From: JACVRW01 sp963814095
GTDB lineage: Bacteria > Actinomycetota > Thermoleophilia > Solirubrobacterales > Thermoleophilaceae
Assembly: GCA_963814095.1 (NCBI GenBank)
Contig: CAWFBT010000006.1
Coordinates: 62,001-126,000 of the forward strand
Direction of reading: 5' to 3'
Length of the DNA stretch: 64,000 nt
The notes under the pieces were generated by a model that saw only the letters and a list, made by a program, of their open reading frames with translations, ran no database searches and was not told the DNA's origin. The position numbers and the translations under genes are program-made. Every line of letters begins with the position of its first letter. The first letter of the stretch is position 1. Positions 41,380-49,942 of the stretch are shown here, one piece after another.

Positions 41380-42309
41380 TCAGAGCGCCGCGACGGCGTC
41401 GCGGAGCTCCTCTGCGGCGGCCGCCGCCGCCCCCGCCGGGTCGCCCCCGCGCTCCCTGTAGGCGTTCACGATCGAGCGCGAGGCGGTCACGAGCCCCGCC
41501 GCCGGGTGTGGCGCGAAGGCAGGCCCGAGCTCCTCCACGCGCCCGCCCTGGGCGCCCACGCCGGGCAGCAGGAAGATCGCGTGGGGCATCAGCTCGCGCA
41601 GGCGCACGAGATGATCGGGACGCGTGGCGCCGGTGACGGCGCCGACCGCGGACAGCCCGCATTCGCCGCGCAGCTCCGCGCCGAGCTCGTCGACCAGCCC
41701 CGCGAGCCGCTCGTAGAGCGGCGGCGCGCCCGCGTCCTGCAGCTCGGCCGCGCCCGGGTTCGAGGTGCGGACGAGCACGAAGCAGCCCGCGCCGGCCGTG
41801 GCCGCGGCCTCGAGCAGCGGCTCGAGCGCGTCGCGCCCGAGCAGGGGGTTCGCCGTGAAGGCGTCGGCTCCGAGGCCCTCCACCGGCCCGAAGGGCCCGG
41901 GCGTCTCGCCGACCAGCGCCTGGGCGTAGGCGCGCGCCGTGACCGGCACGTCGCCGCGCTTGCCGTCGGCGATCACGAGCAGGCCGTGGTCGTGCGCGAT
42001 CGCCACCACCTGCTCGAGCGCCTCCCAGCCGGGGGCGCCGAGCCGCTCGAAGCAGGCGAGCTGGGGCTTGACCGCGACGCATGCCGGGCCGGCCGCCACG
42101 ATCGCCGCGCGGCAGTGCTCGGACACCGCTTCGGCCGTCCGACTCCTGGCCAGGTGCGGCTCCGCCGGTCCGCCGGCGCCCAGCCGGACGACCGCCGGCG
42201 GCCACAGAGCGGCGGGGTCGGGATCCAGACCGAGGACGACGCGGCTGCGGCGCTCCTCGACGAGCGCCGCAAGCCGGTCGGCGAAATTGGACCGCAGGCC
42301 CCCGGTCAC
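41380..42309 (-). CDS. pyrF: orotidine 5'-phosphate decarboxylase (type 2)
   Basis: 309 residues. The active site is I-A-D-G-K-R-G-D-V-P-V-T-A-R-A-Y-A, with the D-x-K-x-x-D array, and S-A-V-G-A-V-T-G-A-T-R-P and F-L-L-P-G-V-G-A-Q-G-G are typical of the longer type 2 (PyrF family of actinobacteria). It makes UMP. The start at 42309 begins the family N-terminus F-A-D-R-L. No other pyr gene is in the window, so it is not part of a visible pyrimidine cluster. Confidence 0.93.
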   Translation of the reverse strand: MTGGLRSNFADRLAALVEERRSRVVLGLDPDPAALWPPAVVRLGAGGPAEPHLARSRTAEAVSEHCRAAIVAAGPACVAVKPQLACFERLGAPGWEALEQVVAIAHDHGLLVIADGKRGDVPVTARAYAQALVGETPGPFGPVEGLGADAFTANPLLGRDALEPLLEAAATAGAGCFVLVRTSNPGAAELQDAGAPPLYERLAGLVDELGAELRGECGLSAVGAVTGATRPDHLVRLRELMPHAIFLLPGVGAQGGRVEELGPAFAPHPAAGLVTASRSIVNAYRERGGDPAGAAAAAAEELRDAVAAL

Positions 42310-42390
42310 GGCTGCGGCCAGGCCGTTCGGCTGCCTCCGCTCACGGGCGCGCCAGGGCGCCCCTCGCGGCGGCCGCCGAACGTGACGTGG

Positions 42391-42669
42391 CTAGCTGCCC
42401 TTGACGGCGGACTTCAGCGCCGATCCCGCCGAGAAGCGCGGGACCCTGCTCGCCGCGATCTGGATCTTCTCGCCGGTCTGCGGGTTGACTCCCTGGCGGG
42501 CGCTGCGGTCCGCCACGGAGAACTTCCCGAAGCCGGTGAAGTTGATCTCTCCGCCGCGCGTCAGGACCTCCTGGATCGAGTCGAGTACCGCATCTACCGC
42601 TTTCGCGGCCTCGCCCTTTCCAAGTCCACTGTTGTCTGCGACACGTTCCACGAACTCTGCCTTCGTCAC
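42391..42669 (-). CDS. hup: HU-family nucleoid protein
   Basis: 92 residues beginning V-T-K-A-E-F-V-E-R-V-A and containing G-F-G-K-F-S-V-A-D-R-S-A-R-x-G-x-N-P-Q-T-G, the DNA-binding arm. It lacks the long Lys/Ala-rich tail found in mycobacterial HupB. GTG 42669 follows AAGGAGGAGATC, a very strong ribosome site, in keeping with high expression. Confidence 0.94.
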   Translation of the reverse strand: MTKAEFVERVADNSGLGKGEAAKAVDAVLDSIQEVLTRGGEINFTGFGKFSVADRSARQGVNPQTGEKIQIAASRVPRFSAGSALKSAVKGS

Positions 42670-42740
42670 GATCTCCTCCTTGCCGGGGGCTTTGGGTCCG
42701 GCGCAACGTAACAATGCTTCCGGACGACAGAACGGCGAAA

Positions 42741-42759
42741 TTCCGCTCAGCAAGCGGAA
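42741..42759. promoter_or_regulatory. hairpin in the HU leader region
   Basis: TTCCGCT-cagca-AGCGGAA, a perfect 7-bp stem 71 nt upstream of the HU start codon. It could be an operator or a leader hairpin. No T-run follows. Confidence 0.35.
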
Positions 42760-42831
42760 AAGCGCGCTCGTTACGAGGCTTTCCGGGCCTCAAATCGGCC
42801 AAACCGGGCGCCCGAGAGGCCTCCAACCGGC

Positions 42832-44178
42832 TCAGGAGCCGGAGACCGACATCTCACCGATCAGCACCGGAGGCGCCTTCACGCTGCCCCCGAACGGCAC
42901 CCAGCGCCCCTCCGAGCCGACCGCCTGGACCGCCCTCAACATCGACACGAGATCGCTCGCGATGGTCAATTCCCGCACCGGCGCGCCCAGCTCTCCATCC
43001 GTGATCAGCCGGCCGGAGGCGCCGACCGAGAACGTCCCGGAGACCGGGTTGACGCCGGAGTGGAGGCCCGCCACCTCGGTCACATAGAGGCCGTCGCCGG
43101 CCAGCCGGACGAGCCCGGCGAGGTCCTCCTCGCCCGGCTCGATCAGCAGGTTCGTCGTCCCGACCGACGGCGGCGAGCGGTACGAGCCGCGGCTCGCGTT
43201 GCCGGTGGTCTCGGTGTCGGCCCGGCGCGCGGTCCGCGAGTCGTAGAGGAAGCCGAGCAGGCGCCCGCCCTCGATCAGCGGCGTGCGCCGCGTGGGCGAG
43301 CCCTCGCCGTCGAAGGGCGCGCTGCCCGGCCCGTCGGGCTGCGTGCCGTCGTCCACGAGCGCCAGCGCCGGTCCGGCCACCTCGTCCCCGTCGCGGCCGG
43401 CGAACAGGGAGCGGCCGCGCTGCACCGCCTCGGCGGACAGCATCGAGCCGATGAAGCCGAGGAAGGAGGCGGCCACGAAGGCGTCGAGCACCACCGGGCA
43501 GCGGCGGCTTTCCGGCCGCCGCGCGCCCATCAGGGCGAGCGCGCGCTGCGCCGCCTCGTCGCCGATCGCCTGCGCGTCGAGCGCGGCAGGGTCACGCCCC
43601 AGCCCCACCCCCATGCCGGTCATGAGGTCCTCGCCCTCGCCCGCGAAGGCGGACGCGTAGGCCCACGCTTGGGTGGCCTCGAATGACGCCGCGAAGCCGC
43701 GCGAGTTGACGAGCGCAACCGAGCCCTCGGCGTCCGAGTAGACGGCGTTCTCGACCTGGCTGATTCCCTCGTGGGCGCGCGCCGCACGCTCGATCGCGAG
43801 CGCGAGCTCGACCTTGCGTTCGGTCCCCCACTCCGCGAATGCCGGCGAGGCGAGCCCCTCGACGTCGGCGACGCCGAACTCGCCGGGCAGGCCGGCGTAC
43901 TCGTCCTCGTCCGCGACCTCGGCCGCCTCGCGCGCCGTCCGCGCCACCTCCGCGACGCCCTCGTCCGATAGGTCGGTGCCGTAGGCGTAGCCCGAGCGCG
44001 TGCCCGCGAAAGCGCGCACGCCGACTCCGCGCCCGCCGGCGTCGCTGAGGCTCTCGACCTGGCCGTCGTACACGCGGATGCTGCGGCTCGTGGAGCGCTC
44101 GGCCCAGGCCTCGGCCTCACCGGCGCCGGCGGCGAGCGCGGCCTCGACCGCGCGGCGAGCGGCGTCCTCGAGGCTCAC
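42832..44178 (-). CDS. pmbA: TldE/PmbA-type subunit of the TldD/E protease
   Basis: 448 residues without an HExxH motif. Family features are the N-terminal R-V-Y-D-G-Q-V-E-S-L-S-D-A-G-G-R-G-V-G-V-R-A and the C-terminal G-L-H-S-G-V-N-P-V-S-G-T-F-S-V-G-A-S-G. TldE is the non-catalytic half that forms a heterodimer with TldD. The start overlaps the tldD stop by 4 nt. A 16-bp palindrome spans its own stop codon (42827-42842). Confidence 0.92.
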   Translation of the reverse strand: MSLEDAARRAVEAALAAGAGEAEAWAERSTSRSIRVYDGQVESLSDAGGRGVGVRAFAGTRSGYAYGTDLSDEGVAEVARTAREAAEVADEDEYAGLPGEFGVADVEGLASPAFAEWGTERKVELALAIERAARAHEGISQVENAVYSDAEGSVALVNSRGFAASFEATQAWAYASAFAGEGEDLMTGMGVGLGRDPAALDAQAIGDEAAQRALALMGARRPESRRCPVVLDAFVAASFLGFIGSMLSAEAVQRGRSLFAGRDGDEVAGPALALVDDGTQPDGPGSAPFDGEGSPTRRTPLIEGGRLLGFLYDSRTARRADTETTGNASRGSYRSPPSVGTTNLLIEPGEEDLAGLVRLAGDGLYVTEVAGLHSGVNPVSGTFSVGASGRLITDGELGAPVRELTIASDLVSMLRAVQAVGSEGRWVPFGGSVKAPPVLIGEMSVSGS

Positions 44179-45560
44179 CCGCCGGTCCCGCCCACGGTGA
44201 GCTCGCGCAGGCGTACGTGCGGCTGGCCGACGCCGGCGGCCACCGACTGGCCCGCCTTGCCGCAGTAGCCCGTCGCGATGTCCAGGTCGTCGGCGATCCC
44301 GTCGATAGCGGCGAGCGCCTCGATCCCGTTGCCGACGAGCGTCGCGCCGCGCACCGGTGCGGTCACCCGGCCGCCCTCGATCAGGTAGCCCTCAGAGACG
44401 CCGAACACGAAGTCGCCGGTGGCCGGCTCCACCTGTCCGCCGCCGAACGAGACGGCATAGAGCCCGCGCTCGATCCCACCGATCAGCTCCTCGGGGGTCG
44501 CCGTGCCGGGCGCGAAGAAGGTGTTCGTCATGCGCGGGACCGGCAGGTGGCGGAAGGACTCGCGGCGGCCGTTGCCGGTCGACTCCACGCCGTCGCGGCG
44601 CGCGCGCAGGAGGTCGTACAGATAGGAGGTGAGTCGCCCGTCCTCGAGGATCGTGGTGCGGCGCGTGGGCGTGCCCTCGTCGTCGATGCCGTCGCTGCCC
44701 CACTCATTCGGGCGGCTGCCGTCGTCGTAGGCGGTCACGAACTCAGCCGCCAGCTGCTCGCCGATCCGGCCCGCGTAGACGCTCGCGCTCTTCTGGACGG
44801 CGTCCGCCTCGAGCCCGTGGCCGACCGCCTCGTGCAGCAGCACGCCCCCGAATCCGTTGCCGACGACGACGGGCAGCCGGCCGCTGGGCGCGTCGACCGC
44901 GTCGAGCAGGGTGAGCGCTCGGCGCGCGGCGTTCTCCGCCACCTGCCCGGGATCGTCCTCGAGCAGCTCGAAGCCCGCGTGGCCGCCGCGCGTGTCGGTG
45001 CCGGTCTCGACCCGGTCGTCGCGGCGCGCCACCACCTGGGCGCTCAGCCGGATCCGCGTGCGGTCGTCCGCCGCCGCGCGTCCGTCGGAGCCATAGACCT
45101 CGACGAGCCGGCGCGATTCCCCGTAGCCGAGCCGCACCTGGGCGACCTCGGGGCCGGCCGAGCGCGCGCGCTCCTCGCAGGCGCGCAACAGGTCGGCCTT
45201 GCGGCGGGCCTCGACCTCCTCCGGGTGGACGCTGATCGGATGGCCGCCCGCCACCTCGGCGGCCTTGAGCGCAGCGGGATGGCGGGCCTCGCCGCGCACC
45301 GCCTGCGCCACCGAGTCCGCCACGCGCAGGAGGTCCTGCTCGGCGGTGCCGTCGACGTAGCCGTAGAAGCTCGACTCGCCCTGGACCACGCGCACGCACA
45401 CGCCGCGCTCGCGACCGCCCTGCGGGCGCTCGACCCGTCCGTCGTCGAGCGACAGCGCGAAGCCCTGGCGCGCCTCCGCGTAGAGCTCGGCCAGGTCGCC
45501 GCCGCGGGCGAGCGCTCGCTCGAGCACCTGCACCGCCAGCTCGGGTTCGACGAGCGTCAT
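44175..45560 (-). CDS. tldD: TldD metalloprotease subunit
   Basis: 461 residues with the zinc motif L-L-H-E-A-V-G-H-G-L-E-A-D at about residue 245 and the C-terminal G-K-A-G-Q-S-V-A-A-G-V-G-Q-P. With TldE it degrades unfolded peptides and in some organisms processes RiPP precursors such as microcin B17. That link is of interest because a RiPP-like precursor lies 4.4 kb away at 49943, although not in this operon. Overlaps of 4 nt join it to its neighbours. Confidence 0.93.
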   Translation of the reverse strand: MTLVEPELAVQVLERALARGGDLAELYAEARQGFALSLDDGRVERPQGGRERGVCVRVVQGESSFYGYVDGTAEQDLLRVADSVAQAVRGEARHPAALKAAEVAGGHPISVHPEEVEARRKADLLRACEERARSAGPEVAQVRLGYGESRRLVEVYGSDGRAAADDRTRIRLSAQVVARRDDRVETGTDTRGGHAGFELLEDDPGQVAENAARRALTLLDAVDAPSGRLPVVVGNGFGGVLLHEAVGHGLEADAVQKSASVYAGRIGEQLAAEFVTAYDDGSRPNEWGSDGIDDEGTPTRRTTILEDGRLTSYLYDLLRARRDGVESTGNGRRESFRHLPVPRMTNTFFAPGTATPEELIGGIERGLYAVSFGGGQVEPATGDFVFGVSEGYLIEGGRVTAPVRGATLVGNGIEALAAIDGIADDLDIATGYCGKAGQSVAAGVGQPHVRLRELTVGGTGG

Positions 45561-45817
45561 CTCTTCTTGGGGCGCGTGCCGGCTTCTTCGTTGGGCTGCG
45601 CAGCGCCGTCGGACCCCGTCTGCGCGACCATCGACTCCGCGATCTGGAGGATGCGATCGTGACCGCGGGCCTCCGGCTGGATGAGGCGGGCGTAGCCCGT
45701 CGGGTCGTAGGCGAGCGCGCGCGGCTCGCGATCGCGCTGCATGCGCCGGACGGTCGCCGCGACCGAGTCGACGAGCCCTCCTGCGATCGAGATCGGGCCC
45801 TTGCGCTTCTCCTTCAC
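45557..45817 (-). CDS. small basic protein upstream of tldD, 86 aa
   Basis: V-V-K-E-K-R-K-G-P-I-S-I-A-G-G-L-V-D-S-V-A-A-T-V is followed by a hydrophilic region with R-A-L-A-Y-D-P-T-G-Y-A-R-L and a Lys/Arg-rich end. GTG 45817 overlaps the stop of the previous gene (GTGA) and its own stop overlaps the tldD start. It is conserved in layout but I recognise no family. A structural or adaptor role in the TldD/E operon is a guess. Confidence 0.55.
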   Translation of the reverse strand: MKEKRKGPISIAGGLVDSVAATVRRMQRDREPRALAYDPTGYARLIQPEARGHDRILQIAESMVAQTGSDGAAQPNEEAGTRPKKR

Positions 45818-46302
45818 GACTCGTCTCCGCGCGCGCCGAGCTCGGGAACCGGCGACTCGCCCGCCGCCGCCTCCTCGCTGGCCTGCTCGGCAGGCGTGTC
45901 GCTCGCGGCGCCGTCGTCGCCGGACGTGGAGCGCCGGATGGGCGTGCCGCCCTCGAGCTCGCCGAGGACGGCGCGCAGGTCCCACAGCATCAGCGACGAG
46001 AGGGCCGCGCGGCGCGCGACCACCGCGAGCGTCCAGCGCGGCGTGCGCGAGGCGAACACGGCGCCGCCGGGCACCTGCACCTCGATCTGCTCGGACGGGT
46101 CCGGATCCCAGTCGCGCGTGGCCCGGTCGACGGTCTCGAACAGCTCGCGGGCGAGCTCGGCGAGGGCGCGGCCCCGCTCCGGGTCGGCCTCGGTCCAGGC
46201 GGCCGGAGCGCCGGCGGCGTCGAGCAGGACGGCCGCGCGGGCGTCGCTCGAGAGCTCCAGGAGGCGGGCCGGCGCGGCGTCGGGGGTGAGCGTCTCCGCC
46301 AT
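45814..46302 (-). CDS. roadblock/LC7-like protein with acidic tail
   Basis: 162 residues. The first ~115 alternate helices and strands in a roadblock-like order: A-R-L-L-E-L-S-S-D-A-R-A-A-V-L-L-D-A-A-G, then P-G-G-A-V-F-A-S-R and W-T-L-A-V-V-A-R-R-A-A-L-S-S-L-M-L-W-D-L-R. The tail is Glu/Ser-rich. Roadblock proteins regulate small GTPases such as MglA, but no GTPase is nearby. ATG 46302 has TATCCT 8 nt upstream and opens the TldD/E operon. The family call is tentative. Confidence 0.6.
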   Translation of the reverse strand: MAETLTPDAAPARLLELSSDARAAVLLDAAGAPAAWTEADPERGRALAELARELFETVDRATRDWDPDPSEQIEVQVPGGAVFASRTPRWTLAVVARRAALSSLMLWDLRAVLGELEGGTPIRRSTSGDDGAASDTPAEQASEEAAAGESPVPELGARGDES

Positions 46303-46310
46303 GCAAGCTC

Positions 46311-46316
46311 AGGATA
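46311..46316 (-). promoter_or_regulatory. -10 element of the roadblock-tldD-tldE operon
   Basis: TATCCT ends 8 nt before ATG 46302. The 44-bp hairpin array begins at the next base upstream, so its first unit occupies the -35 position. Confidence 0.45.
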
Positions 46317-46467
46317 CGGATGCCTCCGTCGCCGGCCGAGCCGGCGACCTCGGCACTACGCGGACACCTCCGTCGCCGGCCGATCCGGCGACCTCGGCAC
46401 TACGCGGATGCCTCCGTCGCCGGCCGAGCCGGCGACCTCGGCACTACGCGGACACCTCCGTCGCCGG
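46317..46467. repeat. 44-bp tandem hairpin repeat, 3.4 copies
   Basis: Units start at 46317, 46361, 46405 and 46449, each exactly 44 bp apart; the last is partial. Each full unit contains GTCGCCGGC-CGA-GCCGGCGAC (or a one-base variant in unit 2), a 9-bp hairpin. Units 1 and 3 begin CGGATGCC, units 2 and 4 CGGACACC, so the true period may be 88 bp. The array fills the space between two divergent genes. Confidence 0.9.
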
Positions 46468-46488
46468 GCAGCGCGGCACAATAGCCCC

Positions 46489-46629
46489 GTGCCTCTCTCG
46501 AGAATCTCCTGGCTCGTGACGGTCGGCTTGTGCCTGATCGTCGCGTTGCTGCTGCTGGTGAACGGCTACGTCGGCTACTTCGCGGTCCTGCTCGCGGTTG
46601 CGGCCGCTGCTGGGGTGAACCTGCTCTAA
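46489..46629 (+). CDS. small two-helix membrane protein, 46 aa
   Basis: GTG 46489 gives V-P-L-S-R-I-S-W-L-V-T-V-G-L then two hydrophobic helices separated by N-G-Y-V-G-Y. The TAA at 46627-46629 overlaps the stop of the convergent CDF gene by 4 nt. No ribosome site is evident. Its function is unknown. Confidence 0.45.
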   Translation: MPLSRISWLVTVGLCLIVALLLLVNGYVGYFAVLLAVAAAAGVNLL

Positions 46630-47621
46630 GCCCGCTCCGCGGGTGGCGCGACGGGAGGCTCGCGAAGGTCCTCCGGAGGCGGGTCGGCGGCGTCCTCGGG
46701 CTCGAGATGTATGAGCACGTCCGCGCCGCGCAGCGTGTGGCCGATCGCTCGCTGCAGCTCGTGTGAGATCTCGTGCGCGCGGCTCAGGCTCGTGCCGTCG
46801 CGGAACTGGAGGTGAAGGTCGATGTAGCGACGGCTGCCCGCACGCCGCGCGCGCAGCTTGTGGAAGCCGATCAGCTCGGGTGCGCCGTGGCTCGCGACGG
46901 TGCGGCGCAGCGCCTCCATCTCCTCCTCGGGGAGCGCCTCGTCGACGAGCACCCGGCTCGTCCGGGTGAGGATGCGCACGCCCGCGAACACGATGGCGCC
47001 CGCCACCACGAGCGCCGCCGCCGGGTCGATCCAGGTGGCACCGGTCAGCTCGACGAGCACGAGGCCGACGAGCACGCCGATCGACGTGAAGGCGTCCGTG
47101 CGCAGGTGCGCCGCGTCGCCCTCGAGCGCCGGCGACTCGGTCACATGCGCCTGTCGATAGAGGTAGGCGGAGACCAGCAGGTTGGCGACCGCGGACAGTC
47201 CGATCACCGCGATGCCGAAGCCGAGCGACTCGACGTGCGCCCCCTGAGCCAGCCGCCGGCCCGACTCGAAGATGATCACCCCGGCGCCGACCAGGATCAG
47301 CATGCCCTCGATACCGGCGGCGACGTTCTCGACCTTGTCGTGCCCGTAGGGATGCGACTCGTCGGCGGGCTCGCTCGCCTTGCGCACCGAGAAGAACGCG
47401 ATCACCGACGCCACCAGGTCGATCGCCGAGTGGGCCGCCTCCGTGAGGATCGCGATCGAGCCCGTGACCACACCGGCCACGACCTTCAACGCGATCAGGA
47501 TGGTGTTCGAGATGATCGAGACGGCCGCGGCGCGCTCCTTGCGCGGCACCTGCGCGGCGGGGCCCACGGCGCGGCCCGTCGCCGATGCCGCCGCGGAGAC
47601 CCTTCTGCGCGCGCCGCTCAC
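46626..47621 (-). CDS. cation diffusion facilitator (CDF) transporter
   Basis: 331 residues with six hydrophobic helices. The metal site is H-S-A-I-D in TM2 and H-L-R-T-D in TM5; the conserved H-P-Y-G-H-D-K-V-E-N loop and a C-terminal cytoplasmic domain with D-L-H-L-Q-F are present. H-x3-D in both helices suggests Zn2+ or a similar divalent ion. It is the last gene of murI-rph-rdgB-CDF and overlaps rdgB by 4 nt. Confidence 0.92.
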   Translation of the reverse strand: MSGARRRVSAAASATGRAVGPAAQVPRKERAAAVSIISNTILIALKVVAGVVTGSIAILTEAAHSAIDLVASVIAFFSVRKASEPADESHPYGHDKVENVAAGIEGMLILVGAGVIIFESGRRLAQGAHVESLGFGIAVIGLSAVANLLVSAYLYRQAHVTESPALEGDAAHLRTDAFTSIGVLVGLVLVELTGATWIDPAAALVVAGAIVFAGVRILTRTSRVLVDEALPEEEMEALRRTVASHGAPELIGFHKLRARRAGSRRYIDLHLQFRDGTSLSRAHEISHELQRAIGHTLRGADVLIHLEPEDAADPPPEDLREPPVAPPAERA

Positions 47622-48262
47622 GGGCGCGGCCTCTTGCGCTTGCGGGCGAACAGGTCGCGCAGCGGCCCCGCGGGACGGCGCTCCTCGTCGAGCTCGCGCA
47701 GCTTGGTCGCGAGCTCACGCGCAGCGCGGCCGCGGTGGCTGATGGCGTCCTTCTCGTCGGGGCTGAGCTCCGCCATCGTGCGCTCGTCGCCCGGATAGTC
47801 GTCCGGGATGAAGGCGGGGTCGTAGCCGAAGCCGCCGCTGCCGCGCGGCTCGAGCGCGAGCGTGCCCTCGCAGCGCCCGTGCACGAGCTCCTCGCGGCCA
47901 CCCGGCTCGACGTAGACGAGCACGCACACGTAGGCGACGCGCCGGTCGCCGTCACGCGGCACGTCGTGAAGCAGCTTGGCGAGGTTCTCCTCGTCGGACG
48001 CGTGGTCGCCCGCGAAGCGCGCCGACCAGACGCCGGGCGCGCCGTTCAGGGCGGCCGCCTCGATGCCCGAGTCGTCGGCGATCGCGGGCCGCCCGGTGGC
48101 GGTCGCGGCGGCGCGGGCCTTGCCGAGCGCGTTGTCGGTGAAGGTCGTGCCGGTCTCGGGCGGCAGCTCGATCTCGTCCGGCAGCGGGTCGAGCTCGAAC
48201 GGGATGAGCTGCCCGAGCTCGCGCAGCTTGTGCTCGTTGCGACTGGCGAGGATCAGGCGCAT
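47618..48262 (-). CDS. rdgB: XTP/dITP diphosphohydrolase
   Basis: 214 residues with L-I-L-A-S-R-N-E-H-K-L-R-E-L at the N-terminus, the substrate loop A-D-D-S-G-I-E, and G-F-G-Y-D-P-A-F and S-H-R-G-R-A near the C-terminus. It removes non-canonical purine nucleotides. The family tail is extended by a basic stretch R-K-R-K-R-P-R-P. It begins 3 nt after rph and is in the same unit. Confidence 0.95.
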   Translation of the reverse strand: MRLILASRNEHKLRELGQLIPFELDPLPDEIELPPETGTTFTDNALGKARAAATATGRPAIADDSGIEAAALNGAPGVWSARFAGDHASDEENLAKLLHDVPRDGDRRVAYVCVLVYVEPGGREELVHGRCEGTLALEPRGSGGFGYDPAFIPDDYPGDERTMAELSPDEKDAISHRGRAARELATKLRELDEERRPAGPLRDLFARKRKRPRP

Positions 48263-48265
48263 GGC

Positions 48266-49012
48266 TCAGCCCGTGGCGGAGCCGTGCGTCCCGGCAACGG
48301 CGGCCTCCTGAGCCGCGCGCAGCCTGTCGATGCCGTCGGCGGCCAGCGCCAGCAGCTCGTCGAGCGACGCGCGCGAGAGCGGCGTGCGCTCGGCGGTGGC
48401 CTGGACCTCGACCAGGCCACCGTCTCCGGTCATCACCACGTTGGCGTCGACCTCGGCGGTCGAGTCCTCCGAGTAGTCGAGGTCTAGGAGGGCGCGCCCA
48501 TCGACGACGCCGCACGACACCGCCGCCACCGACTGGTTGAGCGGCAGCCGCTCGAGACCGCCCTCCGCCATCACGGCCCGGAGCGCCAGCTCGAGGGCCA
48601 CGTAGCCGCCCGTGATCGCGGCGCAGCGCGTGCCGCCGTCGGCCTCGAGCACATCGCAGTCGATCCAGACGGTGCGCTCGCCGAGCCCCTGGAAGTCGAC
48701 TATGCCGCGCAGGGAGCGCCCGATCAGGCGCTGGATCTCGACCGTGCGGCCGTCGGGCCGGCCCTTCGAGACGTCGCGGCGCTTGCGCTCACCGGTGGAG
48801 GCGGGCAGCATCCCGTACTCGGCGGTCACCCAGCCGCGGCCCTGGCCCGCCATCCAGCGCGGCACCTCGTCCTCGACGGTCGCCGTGCAGATCACGCGCG
48901 TCCCGCCGGCCTCGATGAGCGCGGACCCGGTGGCGGTGCGCATGAAGCCGGGCGTGATCGCGATCGGGCGCAGCTCGCCCGGCGCGCGGCCGTCGTTGCG
49001 CGCGTCGCTCAC
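48266..49012 (-). CDS. rph: ribonuclease PH
   Basis: 248 residues with the phosphate-binding R-D-V-S-K-G-R-P-D-G-R-T-V-E-I-Q-R-L-I-G-R-S-L-R and D-L-D-Y-x-E-D-S-T-A-E-V-D-A-N-V-V-M-T. It trims the 3' ends of tRNA precursors by phosphorolysis. The start overlaps the murI stop by 4 nt; the rph-rdgB order is widespread in bacteria. Confidence 0.96.
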   Translation of the reverse strand: MSDARNDGRAPGELRPIAITPGFMRTATGSALIEAGGTRVICTATVEDEVPRWMAGQGRGWVTAEYGMLPASTGERKRRDVSKGRPDGRTVEIQRLIGRSLRGIVDFQGLGERTVWIDCDVLEADGGTRCAAITGGYVALELALRAVMAEGGLERLPLNQSVAAVSCGVVDGRALLDLDYSEDSTAEVDANVVMTGDGGLVEVQATAERTPLSRASLDELLALAADGIDRLRAAQEAAVAGTHGSATG

Positions 49013-49851
49013 GCCGCCGCCCTCGGCGCGGCCAGCTCGACGTCGACGTGCTCGACCGATCCGATCGGCAGCTGCAGGAAGCGCGTGCCGAGGCGCCTGA
49101 ACTCCTCCGGGTCACCGGTGGCGATGAAGCGGTAGTGACCGCGGCGTGCGTCGTCGTTCGCGAGGCCGGTGTCGCGCAGGCGCGCGTCCACCTCGGACGC
49201 GATCGCCTCGCCGGAGCTGACCACGGCCACGCCGCGCCCGAGCGCGCGCTGCAGCACCGGCCGCACGAGCGGGTAGTGGGTGCAGCCGAGGATCACCGTG
49301 TCGACGCCGGCCGCGCGCAGCGGCCGGCAGAGCCCGTCGACGCAGGCGACGACGCGCTCGTCGACGTCTCCACCCTCCTGGATCAGCGGTGCCAGCTCCG
49401 CCGACGCGAGCGCGTGCAACTCGGCCTCCGGCGCCGCGGTGGCCAGCGCCCTCGCGTACGCGCCGCTGGCGACGGTCGCCGGCGTGGCGAGCAGGCCAAC
49501 CCGCCCGTTGCGCGTGGCGGCCGCGGCGAGCCGCGACTCCGGCGTGACGACGCCGACGACCGGAACGCGCCCCTCGAGCTCCGCGCGCAGCGCCGGCAGC
49601 GCCGCGGCGGTGGCCGAGTTGCACGCCACGACGAGCAGCTTCGCGCCGCCCTCCAGCAGGATCCCGCTCAGCTCGCGAGCGAACGCGAGCAGCTGCTCGG
49701 GCGTACGGTCGCCGTAGGGGAAGCGCGCGGTGTCCCCGAGGTAGACGAAGTCCTCGTGCGGCAGCGACACGAGGCACTCGTGCAGCACCGTGAGGCCACC
49801 GACACCGGAGTCGAAGACGGCGACCGGAAGGCTCTTGTGGAGGTCCGCCAC
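49009..49851 (-). CDS. murI: glutamate racemase
   Basis: 280 residues. F-D-S-G-V-G-G-L-T-V at the N-terminus, the first catalytic cysteine in V-V-A-C-N-S-A-T-A, and the second in L-G-C-T-H-Y-P-L. It supplies D-glutamate for peptidoglycan. The start is GTG 49851. It opens the unit murI-rph-rdgB-CDF. The FxLD-like peptide gene lies 91 nt upstream on the same strand and may be cotranscribed. Confidence 0.95.
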   Translation of the reverse strand: MADLHKSLPVAVFDSGVGGLTVLHECLVSLPHEDFVYLGDTARFPYGDRTPEQLLAFARELSGILLEGGAKLLVVACNSATAAALPALRAELEGRVPVVGVVTPESRLAAAATRNGRVGLLATPATVASGAYARALATAAPEAELHALASAELAPLIQEGGDVDERVVACVDGLCRPLRAAGVDTVILGCTHYPLVRPVLQRALGRGVAVVSSGEAIASEVDARLRDTGLANDDARRGHYRFIATGDPEEFRRLGTRFLQLPIGSVEHVDVELAAPRAAA

Positions 49852-49942
49852 GGCGGCAAATCCTCGCAGGCCGGGCGGCGCGCGAGGCGGCAGGGCGAGC
49901 CGGTATTCAAGGGCCGCCGCTCTTGTGACCCCTCAGGAGCCC

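Noticed and set aside
42827..42842. 16-bp palindrome at the pmbA stop as an operator
   Set aside because: It spans a stop codon and has no T-run or repeat elsewhere; probably a chance GC palindrome or a weak terminator.
46317..46467. CRISPR array
   Set aside because: Repeat units are contiguous 44-bp near-identical copies without unique spacers, and no cas genes are present.
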